Assembly: GCA_963978895.1 (NCBI GenBank)
Contig: OZ022246.1
Location: forward strand, 6,647,432 to 6,711,431
Source of the DNA: Erpobdella octoculata
Taxonomy: Eukaryota > Annelida > Clitellata > Hirudinida > Erpobdellidae
Length of the DNA: 64,000 nt
Direction: 5' to 3'
Part shown: piece by piece, positions 44,809 through 56,410 of the stretch
Layout of the letters: each line of letters starts with the position of its first letter
Numbering within the stretch: the first letter of the stretch is position 1
Position numbers and translations under genes: made by a program
Notes under the pieces: generated by a model
What the model was told of the DNA's origin: nothing
Databases searched by the model: none
Seen by the model: only the letters and a program-made list of their open reading frames with translations

Positions 44809-46320
44809 TCTATGTATATAAAAGAACATGTCTTGACTGACTGACTGACTGACTGACTGACTGACTGACTGACTGACTGACTGACTGACTGACTGACTGA
44901 CTGACTGACTGATAATCAACGCCGAGCTCAAACGCCTCATCCTAGGAACGTGAAATTTGGAGCTTATATTACTTTTATTGCGTAAGCATCCACTAAGAAA
45001 GGATTTTTGAAAATTTTGCTCCTGAGGGGAAGAAACTGGAAAACAAACTTTTTTCTAAAACAATGTATATCTCGAAAACCAAAAATGAGGAGATTTTGAA
45101 ATTTGGTATATGGATTCCTATTGAAAAATAAAAAGATACGTGTTTCACCATTTTTTGAAAATTCGGTTTCCCGGACCTCAAATGTAGGTTGGAAAATTGG
45201 GTTATTTGGTTTTTAAAGTAGCTGCTACTCAAAAACTGTGAATGCTACAGGAGTAAAAATTAGTATTTAGTTTCTACTCCAAAAATAATGAAATACGTGT
45301 TTTAGCATTTTTTGAAAATTTGGTTTCCAGGACTTCAAATGTGGGGTGGAAAATAGGGTTATTTGTTTTTCAAAGTAACTGCTACTCAAAAACTGTAAAT
45401 ACCACAAATGTAAAAATTAGTATTTAGTTTCTATTCTAAAAATAAAGATATACGTGTTTCACCATTTTTTACAAATTTGGTTTCCAGGACCTTAAATGTG
45501 GGGTGGATAATAGGATTACTTGGTTTTTAAAGTAACTGCTACTCAAAAACTGTGAATGCTACAAAAGTAAAAATTAGTATTTAGTTTCTACTCTAAAAAT
45601 AATGATATACGTGTTTCACCATTTTTTGAAAATTTGGTTTCCAGGACTTCAAATGTGGGGTGGAAAATAGGGTTATTTGGTTTTTAAAGTACTGCTACTC
45701 AACGACTGTAATTGCTACAGATGTAAAAATTAATACTTAGTATCTACTCAAAAAAAAAAGATATACGTGTTTCACCATTTTTAAAACTTTGGTTTCCATG
45801 ACTTCAAATGTGGGGTCAAAATAAGGGTTATTTAATTTTAAAATAAATACTACTCAACAAATGCAAGCATTACAGATGTAAAACTTAGTATTTTGAGGTT
45901 TTGTGCCGGTTAAAAGTAGCTGAGTGCAGTTTATCACCGGTCGGACGGGCCAAGCCGTTATTTTAGGGTCTTCATAAGGCCCTGCCCAAACCTTAAATCA
46001 AGGAGGGACGGGCCGAGATTTTTAACCAAGTATATAGACATTTTAGTGATTTTAGGGTGTTCAGACGGGCCGGGCTAAACCTGAAGTCAAGGTGGGACGG
46101 GCCGAAGTTTTTCATCAAATATATAGAACTTCTAGGCCTGTAAAAACGGGCCGGGCCCATATTAGACGGGCCGGGCCCATATTAGACGGGCCGTGCCGGG
46201 CCAGGAATTTCGGTTTTTGAAACGGGCTGGGCCAAGTTGTCGACGGGCCGAGCCGAGACCTAAAAAATTGATCCGAATTCTCTAATTTCATGCGAGCGAA
46301 GCCGCTACGGGCACTGCTAG
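44809..46320 (+). mobile_element. Non-autonomous Helitron A (1.5 kb)
   Basis: It starts TCTATGTATATAAAAGAACA after an A (44808) and ends GCGAGCGAAGCCGCTACGGG CACTG CTAG before a T (46321). The terminal hairpin, CTAG end and A|T target fit Helitrons. Inside are a (CTGA)n tract, ATCAACGCCGAGCTCAAACG, about five roughly 155-bp tandem monomers (TTTCCAGGACTTCAAATGTG and following), then a GACGGGCCGGGCC-rich segment. It codes for no protein. The copy at 53854-55045 is inverted. Confidence 0.8.
44831..44911. repeat. (CTGA)n microsatellite
   Basis: About 20 pure copies of the tetranucleotide, 22 bp inside the Helitron 5' end. Confidence 0.97.
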
Positions 46321-46789
46321 TTGTTATATAAAAATGTATTGTCGGTACAACTTATATTTTCAGTTAAAAATATATTGTCGGTATAAATGTAATGCCAGCT
46401 ACGCTGTATGATGAAAGCGCACACCAGTACACACACACGTAGGAAAGTTCTGACCATGCAGCACAATGGACATCCTTATATAATATTAAGAAGTTCTTGG
46501 CTACACTATGAAAGGAAAGCGCAAACCAGCACACGAGCACATTGGAAAGTTCTGATAGAGCTAGGTCCCGGGAGGATAGAGGCCTAGCGAAAAAAACCCG
46601 AAGCTAAGTGATGCACGTATATACGGTAAATGAGGTGAAAGAATCTCAACCAAAACTTTCTTCTTTGTGCTTTTGTCTCCTATTGTGTTGGTTGTTAGAA
46701 GTTCCTGTTAGAAGTTCATGGTAAATTATTAAATTAATCGGAATTTTTATCAAATTTTGGTTAGATTATGTTTTATATAGTTTAATTCG

Positions 46790-47420
46790 CTCTATTTTTA
46801 CAAACTTTTATTTAGGTTACAATCTCTGTTTGTGTGTTTGTGTATATATGTGCGTGTGTCTTTCTCTGTACGCAAATCTTGCAAGTAAAATTTAACCGGC
46901 TTTTGACTAGCTAGGAAGCTGAAACTTTTACGATAGCTTTATATTGGATGGCAATACATGATTCAATTAAAAAAAACTTTATTTGAACATCTTTCGTATT
47001 TCTAAATCGAGTGTATTTGAAATAAGTTTGTGTTGAAAAACTCTTTTTCTTGCAAGTAAAATTTAACCAGCTTTTTGACTAGCTAGGAAGCTGAAACTTT
47101 CAGCATAGCTTTATATTGGATGACAATGCATGATTCAATTAAAAAAGAAGTTTGTGTTGAAAAACTCGTTTTTTCCTTTACTTGTTTACAAACTTTCATT
47201 CAACTTACAATCTCTGTTTGTGTGTGTGTGTCTTTCTCTGTACGCAAATCATACAAGTAAAATTTAACTAGCTTTTTGACTAGCTAGAAAGCTGAAACTT
47301 GCAGCATAGCTATATATTGATTCAATTAAAAAAAATTTAATTTGAGTATTTTTTGTATTTCTTAATCGAATGTATTGAAATAAAAGTTTGTGTTGAAAAA
47401 CTCGTTTTTTCATTTACTTG
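46790..47420 (+). repeat. Repeat B, three tandem partial copies
   Basis: GTTACAATCTCTGTTTGTGT and CTTTTTGACTAGCTAGGAAG recur at 46.81/47.20 and 46.90/47.07/47.27 kb. Two copies show the uninterrupted TTTATATTGGA-TGAC/TGGC junction that defines the empty site of Helitron X. Confidence 0.8.
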
Positions 47421-49352
47421 TTATATTTTATTTTGTGTCATACTCTTTCTGTCTATTCTATTTTATATACAAAACGACTTTTATATTGGCTTTAATCAAT
47501 TTGATCCCGATAAAAATTGCATTGTGATAAACTAATTTCTATTCATTATTATAATTAGTATTGAGAACTAAAAATGATGTGGAAACATGGGAGATGGGGT
47601 GACGAGTCTATAAAAGTTGTTGTCTCTGTTGTCAAAAGTGGATCGTTAGTAGAAACTAAAACTTCTAGAAATACTTTCGAATCTGCATTAAAAAAGCTAT
47701 TAAAAAGCCGTCTCCTAGTCCGAAACTACTGGGTGTATATCAAAAGCTACCTATTGGCGAAATGACCATTTACTAAAGGAATACACTTTAGTGATCATAT
47801 CTCAAAATTTCTATTTTTGAAATTTTAATACCAAGTACATGTAATTTAAGAAAAAAATGAGTACTATAATCTTATTCTTTAGCCTGTCTTTTAAAATTCA
47901 ACATAAACATTAGGGTTGCGGTAATACCCAATTTTATGTGTTTTTAAATAAACAATATATAAAACCAATAATTTATTTTTTTAAAAATTACTAAAAACTT
48001 TTTCGGTAAAATAGGACGGTTACACCCCCCCCAGGATGGGCATGTTAACTACGGCCCTGCCTGAATTTGTGTATTTTTTAAGTTTTATTGAGCACAAAAG
48101 CAAATAACAAAACTCAAACATAAAGAAACATAAACACAGAGAAAATTGCCAAATAGAAAAAAGAACACTAAAACATAGAAAAAAGTGCCCAAAAATTCTC
48201 CCAAAGAGAATTTTTTCCAGCTTAATGTACAACTTATATAAACAAAACAGAATGAATGGGTCGAGTTGAGTTACATCTATCAGTTATAGACTAATTTTTA
48301 GCAATGTAAATGTAAACAATACCAATTAAAAGCAGAAGACAGGTTTTAATGCTTGTTTAAATAATGAAATACTTTTCAAAGAAGAATCTGAAGTTTGAAT
48401 ACTTGAGTGAGTATGAACAATATTTTTTAAAGATATTTAGGTATGAAGTTTTTTGAAAAAAAAATTAAACAGACTTTTCCTAATTGTAGTAGTGGTTTTC
48501 ACACAGGCTTCAGTCTTCTGAACCACTCTAACTCTATGCTAGTTTAATTTTCAATAGATGTCAAACAAGTAGAAATAAAAGATAGAAGAAAGACTCTTTC
48601 TATCTGAAAGAGTGCAAATATGGGTAATTATTTACAGTAATCAAACAAAATTTTTTTTATTTTTATGCTGAAACGTTGTATATATTAAATCTGGGTTACA
48701 TCTGATTAATCACAGTGCCTGTAGAAATTTCTCTCTACAAAAAATTCATCGCCGCGGAACATTTACTTTTAATCATTGCCTTTAATTGTGTACGCCGTTT
48801 ATTCTCGAGTGTTTACATTTTACATGATGTTTATAATTAAACTTGACATAATTATTAGGTCAAGTTAAATTAATTCAATACATAATATAATTCTGCTTCA
48901 AAACATACTGGGCGTTTGCAAATATAATTATTTTGAACTCTGGAATGTCTCTATTTTTTTGTTTTTGGGTTTTGTTTGTATTAGTTTGTAAGTTGGATTT
49001 TTATTTTCTTCAGTTTTCAAATCATTCAAATGTTCCTATTAAAATCAATTATTAATTAAGCAGAAACCATTAGTATGGGGTTTTTACTGCTTTAACTTAT
49101 TGAGAATTGAGAGATTTGAGTTTACTACATACAAATTTTGTTACAGTAGTAGAGTAGTAACTACTCTACTACTGTAACAAAATTTATTTTGATAAGTATA
49201 GCCTTACTAATTAGTTCAAATTTCATAGTCCTAGTCACTATTAACAGTCTATTCTAGTGTAGTGACTATTAGTTAAAAGTTCTGATAACTGTAAAGTTTG
49301 AAATCCATGATTACTCACATATGGTATGGATGATTATAATGTGTATGTGCAG
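47421..49352. other. Stretch upstream of the orphan membrane-protein gene
   Basis: It should contain the missing first coding exon or exons of the gene at 49353-51638, but none could be fixed. A 63-codon frame at 47574-47765 starts with ATG but matches nothing I know. An inverted repeat, GTAGTAGAGTAGTAACTACT over 49146-49180, can form a hairpin. Confidence 0.4.
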
Positions 49353-51638
49353 ACAAAGCAGATCCTTTAACGATCAACTGTGAAAGTCAACAGAGAAAAA
49401 ATGATCTTGTAAATTGTATGAAACCATTCAACGAGATTTACGAAGAAGGAGTAGTTATATTTACTCAAGTTAACTCATCTATGGCTGATTATTTTTGCAG
49501 GTAAATGTTCTTACATTTTTAATGAAATTGTTATAAAGTAAAATATTTATTTCTGAAAAATAAAGTTAATATAATCTGGTCAATTATTTTTCAAATAACA
49601 ATCAAATTTATGTTTAAATGAACAGTCAAGAATAATAATTAATAGTGGGGCAGGTTTTATTAATTTTGGTTAAAATAAATATGGAAACATTATTTGACTT
49701 ATAAAACAAGTGAACTGTAAAAAACTTTGTATATTAGAAATAAAAAGATCCCAAAATATTATGCAAATACTTTTTATGAAGATATAAGTTTATAATATAC
49801 TTAAACAAGGAATACAGTAATCTAAATACTATATAGATGAAAAGAATATTTTTAGTGTAAAATTGACATTTGCAATCATGAAAAGAAAATCTGATAATCA
49901 ATAATTTCAATAAAATTGGTATAAAATCAATATTCAATTATAAATAAAAAAATCCTCATATATATATGAATTATCAAATCGACGTAAAAACTCCAGATCG
50001 ATAGGAATACATGAAATGGTTAAAAGTTTACATCAAAATTTGTTGTCTTTCAATGTAATAAACAATGACGCATAGATTTTTTAGCAGAGCGTTCAAAATA
50101 GTTTTTTTGTTTTTTGTTTTGTGAGCGTGAATATCTCAAAATTAATGTTTGGTTATAACTCGTCTATGGACCAAGTTTCAGATCCATTGGATGACGGGAA
50201 ATGGGTTTGTGTTCAATCAGACAGACGGACAGAATGGTGAAGTTAATATAAAGGATTAAATAAATCATTTTTGCACAACCAAATGATAAAAAAAAATTTA
50301 ATTGGTCAGTTTTTTGTATTGTAATAAGTGATTAAAAGTTTATAATTATTTCCTTTTCAGCCGATACGAAAAGTCACGAACCTGTATGGTCATGATGATG
50401 CACGACTGTCCGGACATTAAGAAAAACTACAATGCTGGCTTTAAAGCTTTTGAATATGCTTGCACAGCTGACAGAACAGGTGCCAAATACTTTAATTTTT
50501 TATTTAGTGTGATGACTTGTCATTAACAAACTTTCAAGCCAATTCAATAGTTTCTCTCTAACATTAAGAATAGTTTTTTTAAATTAAATTTGTCTATAGA
50601 GTGTTTTATTGACTTTATTTCACTTAAATTTCAGGTGACTGGCCATACAGTCCTACTGTCATGCCAGTGAATGGTGATGATGATCCATTGATGAGAGAAC
50701 ACGGTCAGTTGATGCCTTAAAAACAGTTTTATTATTTATTAATAATTTTAACTTCAATTTTAATTTAAGAATTAATGATTATTTTGTAAATATTAAATGT
50801 TGTTTAATTTATAATTTTTTTATTTTGTCATGTAGTATATAACATTTTAATATTGTTCCAATAAAGTTCAACATACATTTGATCACAACTTTTGCATTTG
50901 ACAGATCTTTGCAAATGTTTAAGCCTAAATTAAAAAGATTCTTTTCTTAACAATGATGTTATCATATCAATAACTGACATCTGTTGCATTAATCTATATA
51001 TATAAATGAAATTATGCCTGTGTCCTTTATGCACGGCTATACCATTCCTCCGATCGTAATGAAATTTTCACACAACCTTGTGAGTCAATGGGGGAAGGTT
51101 TTTATGGAAAAAAATTAAATCGGTCACAAAATGAGCGGAGCGGGAGAGCGAACGGAATAGGGAACTGGAGTATGAGCAGGAACAGGAAAGCAAATGGGAA
51201 TGGAAATAAAACTGAAATCTTTATGGGAATTGTTTTTGCAATAAACACAATACACAGCTCTAAAATTAACAATACTAATACACAGAGAAATATATTTGGC
51301 AAAATTTGATTAATCATACAGGCCACAAAATTATTCAAGGTGGGTCACAAATGAGATATAGATTGTCTACCTTTGTATTAGAACATTAAACTTTGAGGCT
51401 GTTAGTGACTATAACTACATATTATAAATTTTTATTTTCTTCAGTGCATGAATATTATACTGATCTGGTAAAGATTTCCATAGCAGCCTTTGTAACCCTC
51501 CTGCTAGTCCTCACATGTGCGGCTGCAGAACTGACAACAAAACTGAAGCTCAGACGTAGAATAAAGAAAGCATCAGCAGAGTATGAGAAGAAATTGAGTA
51601 GCAACAATGATGCAGGTACAAAGGAGGTCAAAGTTTAA
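49353..51638 (+). CDS. Unrecognised type I membrane protein, last 4 coding exons (N terminus missing)
   Basis: Exons 49353-49500, 50361-50479, 50635-50703 and 51445-51638 join in phase (GT-AG each) to give about 176 residues before the stop. The ectodomain has six cysteines in the order NC, NC, FC, TC, DC, AC, one N-glycosylation site (NSS) and an acidic GDDD stretch. One membrane segment follows (about 20 hydrophobic residues: KISIAAFVTLLLVLTCAAAE), then a basic tail, KLKLRRRIKKAS, ending KEVKV. The start of the first visible exon is in phase 1, so a coding exon lies upstream, presumably with a signal peptide. The cysteine spacing loosely recalls the nematode DUF19 (T20D4.11-like) domain, but I do not claim membership. 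The function is unknown. Confidence 0.75.
50080..50265 (+). repeat. Tail of a dispersed element in intron 1 of the membrane-protein gene
   Basis: TTTCAGATCCATTGGATGAC and GGAAATGGG, then a CAGACAGACGGACAGA run and GGTGAAGTTAATATAAAGGA. The same plan occurs at 29.7, 42.4, 59.1 and 59.5 kb, and it resembles the 3' ends of RTE-like LINEs. Confidence 0.45.
50993..51230 (+). mobile_element. 5' end of a Helitron in intron 3 of the membrane-protein gene
   Basis: TCTATATATATAAATGAAAT after an A, followed by CCGATCGTAATGAAATTTTC and ACACAACCTTGTGAGTCAAT. This matches the 5' region of Helitron X read from 2960 leftwards. The end becomes unrecognisable after GGAGCGGGAGAGCGAAC, and no CTAG hairpin is found before exon 4. 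Confidence 0.65.
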
Positions 51639-52500
51639 AAATGCAACAAACGATTTGAAAGCTTTTCATGTTTCAAATTTGGTCAGCTTCTACTTTCATA
51701 TTTTTTTTCTGCTCACTTCCTCTTCTTTTGCTTTTCAATATTAAATTTTAAAATTATCTTTTATTTTATTTTTATCTGCAATAATTTTGTTGAGATACGT
51801 TTTTCCAAGTAATGTTATGTGCTTGTTTTCACAGTGTTTATTTGTTCAATTGCCTTATTCCAGATGATTTAGTTAGTTTTATTATTATTTTTTATTTTGA
51901 AACCTTCAGTTTGTGATTTTCAAATAATCATCTCACGTTTTTAATTAATTAAAACTCTCATTGGAATGTTAAATTATTGTATTTCATTTTATTATTAGGA
52001 TTACATTTTCTTCAAATGCATATTTCTGCTTTTAGTTCTGAAAACATTGTGCTGTTTGGTGTGAACTGAAAATGTTTAGGAAATGTTTGATGTTTTGGTT
52101 ATCTTGATAAGATCTGCTTTAAGGTTGTATATAAAGACTGTCTACTTTTTCTGGCCTTATTTTGTCATCATAGTAAAAATGGCTCTATTATCTTAGCATA
52201 GTTTTCAAATAAATTGTATGCAGCCGAGATAAATAATCTGAAAAAATTGACATGGATTTGAGGAGGTGTGTGGTTGTTTTTATGAGGGTAAATCAGCAGA
52301 AGTTTGACTTTCTTTAATTTTCTAAATAATTTTTGCAATTGAATTTCCACTTTGAAGTGAAATTCGTACTGTACAAAATCAAGTTTTAATCTTTTGACGA
52401 ATATACACAAAATGTTGTGTGTGATATTGAGGGGTTTCGCTTCAAGCAATATATCATTGTTCTTATAGTCACTGCACATCCCTACTTATAAACATAGGCT
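51639..52500. other. 3' flank of the membrane-protein gene
   Basis: AT-rich, with no further gene seen. Probably includes the 3' UTR. A 103-codon frame on the minus strand (52168-52479) has no recognisable features. Confidence 0.4.
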
Positions 52501-52548
52501 AAGGAGAATGTATGGGGCTTTGTAAAAATTGTTTCAAACCGAGAATGA

Positions 52549-53572
52549 CGTTAAATAAATAACAAGTAGAAGAAAAAACGAGTTTTTCAACACAAACTTT
52601 TATTTCAAATACACTCGATTTAGAAATACAAAAGATATTCAAATTAGGTTTTTCGGTTTTTGAGTAAATACCACTAAATTTATTATGAAACATTTTTGAA
52701 TTTACAATGAATTGAATAAGAATTGAAGTTAAACTAAGTTAATCTAAACAAAGAAGAACTTTTTATCTGTTTAGTTTATTAACATATTTCGAAATCAATT
52801 GAAATCATCCAATATAAAGCTATGCTGAAAGTTTCAGCCTCCTAGCTAGTCAAAAAGCTGGTTTAATTTAACTTTCAAGATTTGCATACAGAGAAAGCCA
52901 CCCATAAACAAACATGCAAGTTGAATAAAAGTTTGTAACAAGTAAAAGAAAAAACGAGTTTTTCAACACAAACTTTTATTTCAAATACACTCGATTTAGA
53001 AATACAAAAGATATTCAAATTAGGTTTTTCGGTTTTTGAGTAAATACCACTAAATTTATTATGAAACATTTTTGAATTTACAATGAATTGAATAAGAATT
53101 GAAGTTAAACTAAGTTAATCTAAACAAAGAAGCACTTTTTATCTGTTTAGTTTATTAACATATTTCGAAATCAATTGAAATCATCCAATATAAAGCTATG
53201 CTGAAAGTTTCAGCTTCCTAGCTAGTCAAAAAGCTGGTTTAATTTAACTTTCAAGATTTGCATACAGAGAAAGCCACCCACAAACAAACATGCAAGTTGA
53301 ATAAAAGTTTGTAACAAGTAAAAGAAAAAAGAGATTATCAACACAAACATATTTTAAATAGGTACACTCGATTTAGAAATACGAAAGATGTTCAAATAAA
53401 GGTTTTTTTAATTGAATCATGTATTGTCATCCAATATAAAACTATCGTAAAAGTTTCAGCTTCCTAACTAGTCAAAAAGCTGGTTAAATTTTACTTGCAA
53501 TATTTGCGTACAGAGAAAGCCACACACAGACACAAACAGAGATTGTAATCTAAATAAAAGTTTTTAAGAAAA
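52549..53572 (-). repeat. Repeat B, tandem array of about 376-bp units
   Basis: AACAAGTA(A/G)AAGAAAAAAC followed by GAGTTTTTCAACACAAAC begins units at about 52560 and 52936. A shorter diverged unit begins at about 53313. Units 1 and 2 are nearly identical. Orientation is opposite to the copies at 1.6-3.1 and 46.8-47.4 kb. Confidence 0.85.
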
Positions 53573-53639
53573 GGCTCGTCCAAATTTAATGATTGTGACG
53601 GACGTTTGTTATTAAAAAACAAATCACTGTTTAATGTGG

Positions 53640-53725
53640 AGATTTTCCGCTTACGTCTAGCAGGTTGGGAAAGTCATGACATGTACCCACAGTGCCACAG
53701 TGGCCTCTCAACAGGTCGGACAGGT
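53640..53725 (-). repeat. Possible tRNA-derived SINE head
   Basis: The minus strand reads GAGGCCACTGTGGCACTGTG, an A-box-like TGGCACTGTGGGTACATG, and later GACGTAAGCGGAAAATCTCC where a B box would lie. The B box is poor, so this is tentative. Confidence 0.35.
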
Positions 53726-53853
53726 ATTGTACAACCTCGATCAGAACTGGTCCATAGTTAAAAGTAGTATACGCACACTCATTTCTCGACACAGCACCTC
53801 AAACACAAACTGTTCTTTTAGATAGCTATATACCTATGGGCTTTATTAAAACA

Positions 53854-55045
53854 CTAGCAGTGCCCGTAGCGGCTTCGCTCGCATGAAATTAGAGAATTTC
53901 AACCGTGCATACATAGTAGAGTACTGCACGGATCAATTTTTTAGGTCTCGGCTCGGCCCGTCGACAACTTGGCCCAGCCCGTTTCAAAAACCGAAATTCC
54001 TGGTCCGGCACGGCCCGTCTAATTAGGGCCCGGTCCGTTTTTACAGGCCTAGAGGTTCTATATACTTGATGAAAAACTTCGGCCCGTCCCACTTTGACTT
54101 TAGGTTTAGCCCGGCCCGTCTGAACACCCTAAAATCACTAAAATGTCTATATACTTGGTTAAAAATCTCGGCCCGTCCCACCTTGATTTAAGGTTTGGGC
54201 AGGGCCTATGAAGACTCTAAAATAACGGCTTGGCCCGTCCGTCCGGTGATAAACTGAACTCATTTACTTTCAACCGGCACAAAACCTCAAAATATTAATT
54301 TTCACATCTGTAGCACTTACAGTTTTTGAGTTGCAGTTATTTTAAAATCAAATAACCCTTTTTCCACTTCACATTTGAGGTACTGGAAACCAAATTTTAA
54401 AAAAATGGTAAAACACGTAAATCTTTATTTTTAAAAAAGAAATTAAATAATAATTTTTACATCTGTGGTATTTACTGTTTTTGAGTAGCAGTTACTATAA
54501 AAGACAATTAGCCCTATTTTCCACCCCACATTTGAAGTCCTGGAAACCAAATTTTCAAAAAATGCTAAAACACGTATTTTATTATTTTTAGAGTAAAAAC
54601 TAAATACTACTTTTTACTTCTGTAGCATTCACAGTTTTTCAGCAGCAGCTACTTTAAAAACCAAATAACCCAATTTTCCAACCCACATTTGAGGTCCGGA
54701 AAACCGAATTTTCAAAAAATGGTGAAACACGTATCTTTTTATTTTTTAAAAAGAATCTATATATCAAATTTCAAAATTTCCTCATTTTTGGTTTTCGAGA
54801 TATACATTGTTTTAGAAAAAAGTTTGTTTTCCAGTTTTTTCCCCTCAGGAGCAAAATTTTCAAAAATCCTTTCTTAGCGGATGTTTACGCTATAAAAGTA
54901 ATATAAGTTCCAAAATTCACGTTCCTAGGATGAGGCGTTTGAGCTCGGCGTTGATTATCAGTCAGTCAGTCAGTCAGTCAGTCAGTCAGTCAGTCAGTCA
55001 ATCAGTCAGTCAGTCAGTCAGGACATGTTCTTTTATATATATAGA
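53854..55045 (-). mobile_element. Non-autonomous Helitron A' (inverted copy)
   Basis: On the minus strand it starts TCTATATATATAAAAGAACA after an A and ends with AGCGAAGCCGCTACGGGCAC TG CTAG before a T. The same (CTGA)n tract (54960-55021 as CAGT on plus), monomers and GGGCC-rich segment as in 44809-46320 occur, with fewer monomers (1192 against 1512 bp). The GGGCC segment begins TAGAGTACTGCACGG at 53919, a hAT-like end. Confidence 0.8.
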
Positions 55046-55760
55046 TGAGAAAGACTGGTTTAGTCTCAAGAAGGAGAAAATTAAATCGGGTTTCTAGATT
55101 TCCTTTGCTATTGCAAAGAGGTCGGCGGCGCCAGTTATACACGCATATTTATTCCGCGTCGCATAAGATGACAAAACAAAAAATTAATTCCTATAGACAG
55201 GCGGTCGTTAATGAACCCATTCTCCCAAGAAAAGTTTCCGATTTAATTTCAAGTTTCGCCAGTTTCAGGCCTGTATAGAAAATTAGATTGAACAAGGACA
55301 AGAAATAAATTGGAATTTTCAAGCTACCTTTTTTACGATTTAACATGGAGACAGGGGCGCAGCCAGGGGTGCCGGCCCCCCAAAACCTTGCCAATGTTAA
55401 TGTTGAAGTGACGCGCGTGCCGTGTGTTCTAGACTTAACAATTATTTTGCAAATTAAATATTTAATAAGTTAACAAAATTGTTAGAGTGAGAGTTGTCCA
55501 TGGGTCTATTTTTGAAAACCCGACCCACCAGAAAATCTGACCCGATCGACCTATTTTTGTTTTTTCTTTTGTGACCCGACCCACCTGTTTTCGACCCGAC
55601 CTGACCCACTTTGGCTAGGACCCAATTAGCAGAGCGGCCACATACCGCAATTGATGCTCTGCAACATTGTCAATATTCCATCTACACACAGATAAAAACG
55701 CTGCTGAAATTCTTCACCACTTGTCCTTTTCTAACTCCGCCTTGCTAATTGCGAGCCAGT
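55046..55760. other. Gene-free stretch with a hAT-like end
   Basis: Near 55354 CAGGGGCGCAGCCAGGGGTG resembles hAT terminal repeats, but no partner end was found. 55500-55620 has GACCCGACCCACC-type text shared with the MITEs at 13.7 and 38.8 kb. Confidence 0.35.
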
Positions 55761-55895
55761 TATAAGTCTGGAGAAAGGAAGAGTGAAAAGTTAGAAGGAT
55801 CAAATTATGATCCACGACAGGAAGTACTTAGGTGCTTCCTACATACAGCCATTTCAGTCTTAAAACACCTGGTGTAAAGGACTATAAACTATTAT
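55760..55895 (+). repeat. 130-bp dispersed repeat, copy 3
   Basis: GAGCCAGTTATAAGTCTGGA, ATTATGATCCACGACAGGAA, GTACTTAGGTGCTTCCTACA and CTGGTGTAAAGGACTATAAA match the copies at 19.9 and 38.4 kb. Confidence 0.65.
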
Positions 55896-55897
55896 AT

Positions 55898-56055
55898 AAA
55901 AATGACCCTTTCTTCCGCGACAGCCGAGAGATCCTTCTCAACAATGGGCCAGACAAGGCTGAATGGATTTGCCCAGATGACTATCAATCGCGACTTTAAC
56001 ATTAATGAAAAAACCGTCATCGACATTTTTTTGCTGAAAAAACGTCATCGATGAC
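55898..56055 (+). pseudogene. hAT transposase C-terminal fragment
   Basis: Reads TLSSATAERSFSTMGQTRLN then GFAQMTINRDFNI and LLKKRHR before a stop. hAT C termini read LPxSxAxxERSFSxLRxIKxxLR...RLxxLxxMxIxRD. Here the stretch between SFST and MGQTRLN is missing, an internal deletion of roughly ten residues. No upstream transposase is preserved. Confidence 0.75.
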
Positions 56056-56161
56056 AATGCATTCTATCATTAGGTTATAACGCAGTGATCGCGATGGTCA
56101 GTAGTCAGCAGTTGATAAAATTAGTGTTAACAGTGTTTTGTTTTAGTTATTGTTACTAGAT

Positions 56162-56322
56162 ATTAAAATCAGTGGCGTAGCTAAGGTGGGGCGGCGGGGG
56201 CGGCCCGCCCCGGGAGTCACCCATTTGGGGTGACATCCTGCTCCGATTAAAAATAAACCTCACACAAACTCCATGAAATGAAATAACGGCTAAAAATTTA
56301 TAAAAATATCTATATATGTATC

Positions 56323-56410
<88 letters not shown>

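Noticed and set aside
48946..48988. Possible signal-peptide exon for the orphan membrane protein (ATG followed by T-rich codons and a GTAAGT donor).
   Set aside because: Reading from the ATG, the frame hits a TAG before the donor. It would fit the phase of the 49353 exon only with one additional T in the homopolymer at 48955-48960, and T-rich DNA always looks hydrophobic. Worth checking against raw reads, but not supported as it stands.
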